Source: Ceratobasidium sp. AG-K
Taxonomy: Eukaryota > Basidiomycota > Agaricomycetes > Cantharellales > Ceratobasidiaceae
Length of the DNA: 64,000 bases
NCBI GenBank assembly: GCA_037039685.1
Contig: JAWNGF010000008.1
Span: 434,001 to 498,000, forward strand
Direction: 5' to 3'
Shown here in pieces: positions 58,240 through 64,000 of the stretch. Each line of letters begins with the position of its first letter. Positions within the stretch are counted from its first letter, which is position 1. Made by a program: the position numbers and the translations under genes. The notes under the pieces were generated by a model. It ran no database searches. It was given only the letters and a program-made list of their open reading frames with translations, and was not told where the DNA came from.

Positions 58240-59500
58240 ACAGGCTCGCCCAGGCGCCTGAATCGAGTCTCGTATGAGTTTCCAAGGTTATTGAGGATTC
58301 CTGCCTTGCTTGGGTGGCCATTGGGAGTGAGTGAAACGGCCTGTGCTTGCGACTCAATTGCTTTGCTCAGATCTGAAAGCTCGCTCAGGCGCCTGAATCG
58401 AGTCTCATATGAGTTTCCGAGGCTATTGAGTCTTCCTGGCTTGTCTGGGTGGCGATCAGGAGTGAGTGAAACAGCCTGTGCTTGTGACTCGATTGCTTTG
58501 CTCAGATCTGAAAGCTCGCTCAGGTGCCTGAATCAAGTCTCGTATGAGTTTCCGAGGTTATTAAGGATTCCTGGCTTGTTCGGGTGGCCATTGGGGGTGA
58601 GTGAAACAGCCTGTGCTTTGGACTCGATTGCTTTGCTCAGATCTGAAAGCTCACCCAGGCGTCTGAATCGAGTCTTGTATGAGTTTCCGAGGTTATTGAG
58701 GAATCCTGGCTTGTCCAGGTGGCCATTGGGGGTGAGTGAAATGGCCTGTGCTTTGGACTCAATTGCTTTGCTCAGATCTGAAAGCTCGCCCAGGCAACTG
58801 AATCAAGTCTTGTATGAGTTTCCAAGGTTATTGAGGAATCCTGGCTTGTTTGGGTGGCCATTGGGAGTGAGTGAAACGGCCTGTGCTTCGGACTCGATTG
58901 CTTTGCTCAGATCTGAAAGCTTGCCCAGGCGCCCAAATTGAGTCCCGTATGAGATTCCGAGGTTATTGAGGTACATTGGCCTGTCCGGGTGGCCATCGGG
59001 GGTGAGTGAAACAGCCTGTGCTTTGGACTCGATTGCTTTGCTCAGATCTGAAAGCTCGCCCAGGCGCCTGAATCGAGTCTCGTATGAGTTTCTGAGATTA
59101 TTGAGGAATCCTGGCTTGTTTGGGTGGCCATTGGGAGTGAGTGAAACAGCCTGTGCTTCGGACTCGATTGCTTTGCTCAGATCTGAAAGCTCGCCCAGGC
59201 GCCTGAATCGAGTCTCATATGAGTTTCCGAGGTTATTGAGGAATCCTGGCTTGTTCGGGTGGCTATTGGGAGTGAGTGAAACAGCCTGTGCTTGCGACTC
59301 GATTGCTTTGCTCAGATCTGAAAGCTCGCTCAGGCGCCTGAATCGAGTCTCGTATGAGTTTCCGAGATTATTGAGTCTTCCTGGCTTGCCCGGGTGGCGA
59401 TCAGGGGTGAGTAAAATAGCCTGTGCTTTGGACTCGATTGCTTTGCTCAGATCTGAAAGCTCGCCCAGACGGTTGAAGCGAGACTCATATGCACACCCAA
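58240..59500 (-). repeat. 135-bp coding minisatellite, 9 units (TPR array, copy B)
   Basis: Same 135-bp unit as in copy A, with nine cagatctgaaagct blocks spaced 135 bp apart from about 58370 to 59450. This array has five units fewer than copy A and carries many C-to-T or G-to-A changes relative to it. Confidence 0.9.
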
Positions 59501-59980
59501 GGTTATTAAGTAAACCTAATCCATCCATTTGCAAGCCGGATGACATCGCAAGAGCTATCTCCCAGGATTCGATCGCCTCGTTAATGTCCCTCACGTTTCC
59601 TGTATTCTCGAACCCCTCATATGCGGTTGCACCGGAATCGCCTAATTCTTTGACATGCCTCTGGTCTCTGGATATCGATCTAGTAGCCGTTCACCCGTGT
59701 CAGCCGAACTCGAGCCTAACCTCACTGCCATTGGTTTCCTGTGGCTGAGACTCACGAACCTTGCCTCCGGTACATTTTCCACCATGGACTGCGGAGCCGC
59801 TAGAGTATCTAGTGCTGGGTTACCCTCTCCGTGTAATCCCTCCGGGGGGGGGGGGGGCGCATTGAGCATATGGTCGAGTAGTTCATTGGGGGCTTGCTCG
59901 CTTCCCCTCTTCTCTTTCTCATACTTCGAGTCGCCGCTATCTAAGCTCCCGGATGCTTTCGTGGTGCAAACCTCGGTCAT

Positions 59981-60204
59981 GATTCACGTATCACACTAGG
60001 TTGGGAACAGCCTACTTTCGCTGGGTATCATCTCATTTGCGCCAGGCGCTTCCCGAACAGACTCTTCAGGGATTCCGCCGCTTGCTCATGCATTATTTCA
60101 ATGACCTAGCTGCTCGGGAATAACCAACGTACTTGTGCATGTCCTCACTCTCTCGATCGCCTTGCATTTCGGATAACCGACTCGGCGAAAACCTGAAATG
60201 GTAT
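59981..60204 (-). promoter_or_regulatory. 5' flank shared with TPR-CHAT copy A
   Basis: Nearly identical to 2872-3098, and the match ends after cctgaaatggta. It marks the right edge of the duplicated unit. Confidence 0.6.
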
Positions 60205-61728
60205 GGAGTGGGAGGCCCGCGATCACGTGGTCGAAACGCTCCAGGGCGTTCGGATCATTTCCTATTTTTACTATCTCCCAGCAAGGCATGGTGAACTCTC
60301 CCTCGGTAGTGCGGGGGGTTCAGCCGCGAATTGACTTCGGTCCCAGTAGTTATTTTTGCCTGCCCGCAAGATATCTGTTTTATCAATTGAGACGTTGTGG
60401 AATCGGGCTATTCGATTATATCGCGTTCAATTTCGGGGCTATCTCTAAATTTCCGCTTGGGCGTCAATATCTAGGTCTCTGCGGTTGCTACGATGGCGCA
60501 TAACCTCCATTGATGGCTTCTAACGTGGCTTTCTCACATTCTCCTCCACAGCCCCCGCATTGTCGCTGAGGATCGGGACTCCACTAGAATTCGTACATAG
60601 GATGCGAGCTCTGACGATATTCTCATCGGAACACACCAGGGGCATCAGAAGAGACCCTGTGTGGTTGCGTTTCCTCCCAGTGACAATCGTATCGCCTCTG
60701 GTTCTGTGGATGGAATCGCCATGCTATGGCATACACGGCGATCCCATCGCCTGCCTGATCATAGGGAATATGAGTATCAACGCGAGGGCATCCGTTGCGT
60801 TTTCTCCCGATGGTAGATATATTGCCTCTGGGCATACTTATAGGGATGTTTGAGTCTGGGGTAGGTTCACTCGAGATGCTACTTACAATATACGCAGGCC
60901 ACACTCATATGTGACAACTAGGACCCCAGCCATCATAGTACTGCTAAGACTAACGTTAACTCCAGCTCCTACTCTTGTAGAAGCTCTCACCTATTACCTA
61001 GTGCCCTAGCGGCTACCGCACCGAAACCACCTCGACGAGCGGGTATATGTGCCACATCTTAGTCCGTCACTTGGGCTACATTCTATGAAGGCGGATGGTT
61101 CGCAACGAACCACCCACCTCTGGTCGGGGCGCCTGCTGAACCGCACACCCAGCTTCCGTTTCCCCGCAACACACTGAAGGTTGGCCCTCAGGGCTCTTTA
61201 CACAATTGACGAGTCGCTTTTGTTTGGCGAGAGGTGGCGGGAATGCCATGTTCCATAGCGTATTAGTAGGTAAGATATCATGTTGTTTAAAACTGGCTTT
61301 ATGCTAGTTAACACAATGCTGCTTGCAGGACGACATATGCGACTCGGATCAATACATAGGATAAGTACCTTGCTATCCATCATCCGGCCGGAATCTTGAG
61401 TACTTTATCACTTTATTCCCTCACTATCACGATATATACTATCATGTGCGATAAGTGTGCTTCAGGTTCAGACAACGGCATAGAGCGGAGCTTACTGGCT
61501 CCAAGCGCCACTTTCGTGCATTAAATTGACTCCAGTGGTGGCCTCGCTAGCTACAAGGCCAGGAAAGCAGACGTCGGAGCCAACAGCAAAGTTTAGGTAA
61601 CAATGGGTGACTATGCACGCAATCACACCGGACGCCGGTGAACAGGTACGAATCCCGTGAAATTAATCCAGTATATTGCATTTCTATCCTGAGGTATACT
61701 GAACAGGTGGTCTAAACAAAAAAGGTAC
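60205..61728. other. Gene-poor region
   Basis: Apart from a WD40 relic at 60560-60860 I see no gene here. The region lies between the duplicated promoter of copy B and the 3' end of the myosin gene. Confidence 0.5.
60560..60860 (+). pseudogene. WD40-repeat relic
   Basis: Plus-strand frames give SDNRIASGSVDGIAMLWHT and, in another frame, RASVAFSPDGRYIASGHTY followed by a stop before VW. Two partial blades in different frames mark a decayed WD40 gene, as at 3.5-4.0 kb beside copy A. Confidence 0.6.
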
Positions 61729-64000
61729 TCATTCGTCTGGCGGCGGTACTCCAGCACGTCTCGCCAGCTGACCGAGTCGGAAATGTTAGAATATTCCATG
61801 TGGTAGAACGACTCGCGCTTACCATGGTTGCGAGGTCCATTTGGCCTGGTGGTGCAGCAAGAGGCTTCACAGTGCCGACTCCACCCCTGCCTCCTCCTGA
61901 AGGAGCCGGGCGCGCAGTGGGAACAGGCGGCTTTCCACCTGGTGGTTTTGGTGCACCACCGGCAGCGGCACCAGGCTTGGGTGCAATCGGAGGAGGCTTG
62001 GAACCGAGTGCGGGGGGCTTGGGCGGAATGGCGCGTCCTGCTGCGGGAGGTGGCGGAACCGCGCGAGATGCTGCTCCCGGGGGCGGAGGTACTGCACGGG
62101 CTCCTGCAGCCGGGGGAGGCTTAGGCACGGCAGGAGCAGAAGGCACAGGTCGGGCCGCGGCCGGTGGTGGTGGTGGTGGCGGCGGTGGCGGTGCGGCGCC
62201 ACCAATGACCGATGACGGCCGTGACGGTTCGGAACCGCTGTCGTTCGCGGGGGCAGGAGCCTTCTTCCAGGGTGTAGGTCCAGATCCTCCGCCCATGCCG
62301 GGAAAGACCGAAACTGGCTTGGCACTTGCGTTCGCGGCAACGGATCGAGGGACTATGGGCTTCGCGCCTCCAACTGCAGGCTTAGGAGCGACCGCCGGGG
62401 CCGGAGCTGGCGTGGGCGCAGCAGCAGGTGTAGGGGCAGGGGGTGGCACAACGCGTCGAGTGGGTGGGGGCGGGGCAGCGGGCGCAGGCTTCGGCTTGGG
62501 CGGTACGACTTGAAGATAGTCTGAGGGAGCCCATCCTTCTGTGCCGTTTTTCTTGACCAAAGTCCATCCTATCACCAGAACTTAGAGCTACAATCAATTG
62601 GAAACGACAATCAAGTAAACTCACCATCCTTGTCCTTTTCGACAAGTTCCAGTATCTCGCCCTTGCTGAGCGACATTTCTCCAGGTTGTCCAGCAAAGTC
62701 ATACAAAACCTTGACTGTGGGAACCTCGGGCTCGGCAGCGACAGGCGGGGGTGGCGGTGGCGGCGCGACTGAGCGGCTGGGAGGTGCTGGAGCACCTCTT
62801 GAAGCCACAGCTGCGGCAACAGGCGCAGGTGATTGTCCTGGCAGGGGTTGCGCGGGTTTGGGCTTGGGTTTCGGAGTCGACCGAGTGGCCTGGATAAATG
62901 CGTCAGGTAACCGAGTAACGTTACAATGTAACGACATACGGAGTTGGACGATGGGCCTCCCTTGCGGAGCAGCTTGCCTTGAGTAATCGGGCGGACCACG
63001 CCTGGTTTACGTTTGGCAGGTGGCCTCGACTGGCTGGTGGCGGGCTCTCCAGACGGAACGTGGACAACATGGCTTTTGTAGACGTCATCTCGGGGCACAG
63101 TTTCGTCCTTGACAAACTTGATCAGTTGTTTCTTTTCTTTCTTCTTGGCGTACTCGATCCTGATTAAAACTGGTTTAACTATCCGAGCATAAATACAAGA
63201 TACGACGACTTACGTTGGACCGATAAGAAGATTCGTCTGGCCGCGAGTCAACTTGATCAAGGTAGCGGTAAATTCCGTCTTGAACTCCAGACTAATAACA
63301 GGATCTCCCTCTTCGCAGACGTTGACGTTGAGGGCCTACCAAGATATTAACATCAGCAACTAAATAAAAAAATCCTAGCCATACTCACAATCCAATCGTC
63401 GCGGAGATTAGACATTGCCACTGAGCGTATGGTGACCAGCTGGACCTTCCGATCAAGAGTCGTAGCAATGCGTCCATCTTTGGCGTTCGTGACCGCAATA
63501 TAGACCGCTTTCTCAGTCTATTACGGTATCAGTATAGCAATCCAAGTTCGAGCTATAAACAACTTACCAAAACAATGTATCGAGGAGACGGTTTACTAGA
63601 TCGGCCCAGCTTGGACACAAGCAATTGGCATCGACTACTAAAATGAACAGTCTCTCCGCCTGCATGCGTACCCATTAGGTTGGCATCTGCTTTATAGAGC
63701 CTGACGAGATCCCACATACCGGCAATTCCACATGCGTCCTTGATCATCTCGCCCAATGCATTTTGCCCGCCTACGTCCAGATAATCGCCCATGAACCGAC
63801 GATAACTGAGCAAACTGAAGCGACGGCGCTCTTTCCGACCGGCAAGCATGTCATGCGCTTGTTGCCGAGTCTCTGCATAGGCAATGCCCTCCTTGTTGTT
63901 CTTCCAGAATCGTTGGATCCGCGCCGCGGCTTCGTTCTTATAACGAAGGTAGTTTCGCCAGGCGCGCTGGATTCGTGCAGCCATGTTGTGCCAGTATCGG
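61729..64000 (-). CDS. MYO1: Class I myosin, C-terminal part (partial at right edge)
   Basis: Exons: 64000-63568, 63517-63389, 63335-63214, 63159-62940, 62889-62625, 62568-61823 and 61767-61729. The visible part starts at the IQ motif ([24 protein letters not shown]). The TH1 membrane-binding domain follows ([54 protein letters not shown]). Then a Pro-rich piece, an SH3 domain ([39 protein letters not shown]) and a long poly-proline tail. The motor domain lies beyond the window. These myosins drive actin assembly at endocytic sites. The last exon ends [11 protein letters not shown], so I do not see the acidic Trp end that binds Arp2/3 in yeast. Confidence 0.9.

Larger units (their letters stand above)
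49567..59980 (-). pseudogene. TPR-CHAT protein, copy B, disrupted by LTR retrotransposon and nonsense codons
   Basis: A near copy of the gene at 1-2871, same strand. First exon from 59980 (MTEVCTTKAS), then nine 45-residue TPR units (59500-58240). The linker (58235-57359) ends at a GTATGT donor. The CHAT domain starts near 57285 and contains the His block WIHMVCHG (about 56925). At 56847 an LTR element interrupts the reading frame. The frame resumes at 49893 with TNKGLAFLSACQTATGDE, the Cys block, and ends FIHIGS at 49567. CHAT proteins are clan CD cysteine peptidases with a His/Cys dyad. Besides the insertion, in-frame TGA codons occur at 58803-58805, 58533-58535 and 56969-56971, so the copy is inactive as full-length protein. 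Confidence 0.88.

Noticed and set aside
58234..59748. Plus-strand repeat frames in the second array
   Set aside because: Same antisense shadow as in copy A.
61640..61665. tRNA-like B-box sequence (ggtacgaatcc)
   Set aside because: No matching A box or cloverleaf could be built around it.
61800..62513. Plus-strand Gly/Ala-rich open frame (237 codons)
   Set aside because: Antisense of the proline-rich myosin tail; GC-rich bias keeps it open.

Overview
The window is eukaryotic and fungal. It has many short (about 50-70 bp) GT-AG introns and expanded families of NACHT-WD40, TPR-CHAT and Ser/Thr kinase genes. Together with a chromodomain Ty3-type retrotransposon, a Mutator-like element and an AA9 oxidase, this points to an Agaricomycete basidiomycete. 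A Rhizoctonia/Ceratobasidium-like genome is my best guess (inference from family content, no search was run).

Layout. 1-11 kb and 41-61 kb are accessory regions. They hold two TPR-CHAT genes in direct orientation at the two ends (copy A cut by the left edge, copy B broken). They also hold a tandem-kinase gene, a GRAM-kinase gene, an NLR-like NACHT-WD40-kinase gene, WD40 relics, a hAT fragment and a 6.9-kb LTR retrotransposon. 11-41 kb is mostly housekeeping: AA9 oxidase, ABM-domain protein, glycolipid transfer protein, RSC4-like bromodomain protein, seven-helix membrane protein, VTI1 SNARE, homogentisate dioxygenase, a START/DUF3074-like protein, an indoleamine-dioxygenase-like protein, a UBP2-like deubiquitinase and mitoribosomal mS35. 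A complete MULE transposon is inserted at 22-25.6 kb. MPP10 lies at 46.5-49.3 kb and a class I myosin runs off the right edge.

Themes. (1) One kinase module, bounded on its N-terminal side by an intron at the same place, is attached to a GRAM domain, to a NACHT-WD40 receptor and to another kinase. This looks like exon shuffling of a signalling cassette in putative self/non-self recognition genes. (2) Copy B of the TPR-CHAT gene is split by the retrotransposon exactly between its catalytic His and Cys blocks. The host gene and the element carry in-frame TGA codons, mostly in a TCGA-to-TTGA context. (3) The retrotransposon carries the hallmarks of Tf1-type self-priming.

Exon joins were made by eye from GT/GC-AG signals and reading frame. 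Where the frame sum closed exactly I say so.
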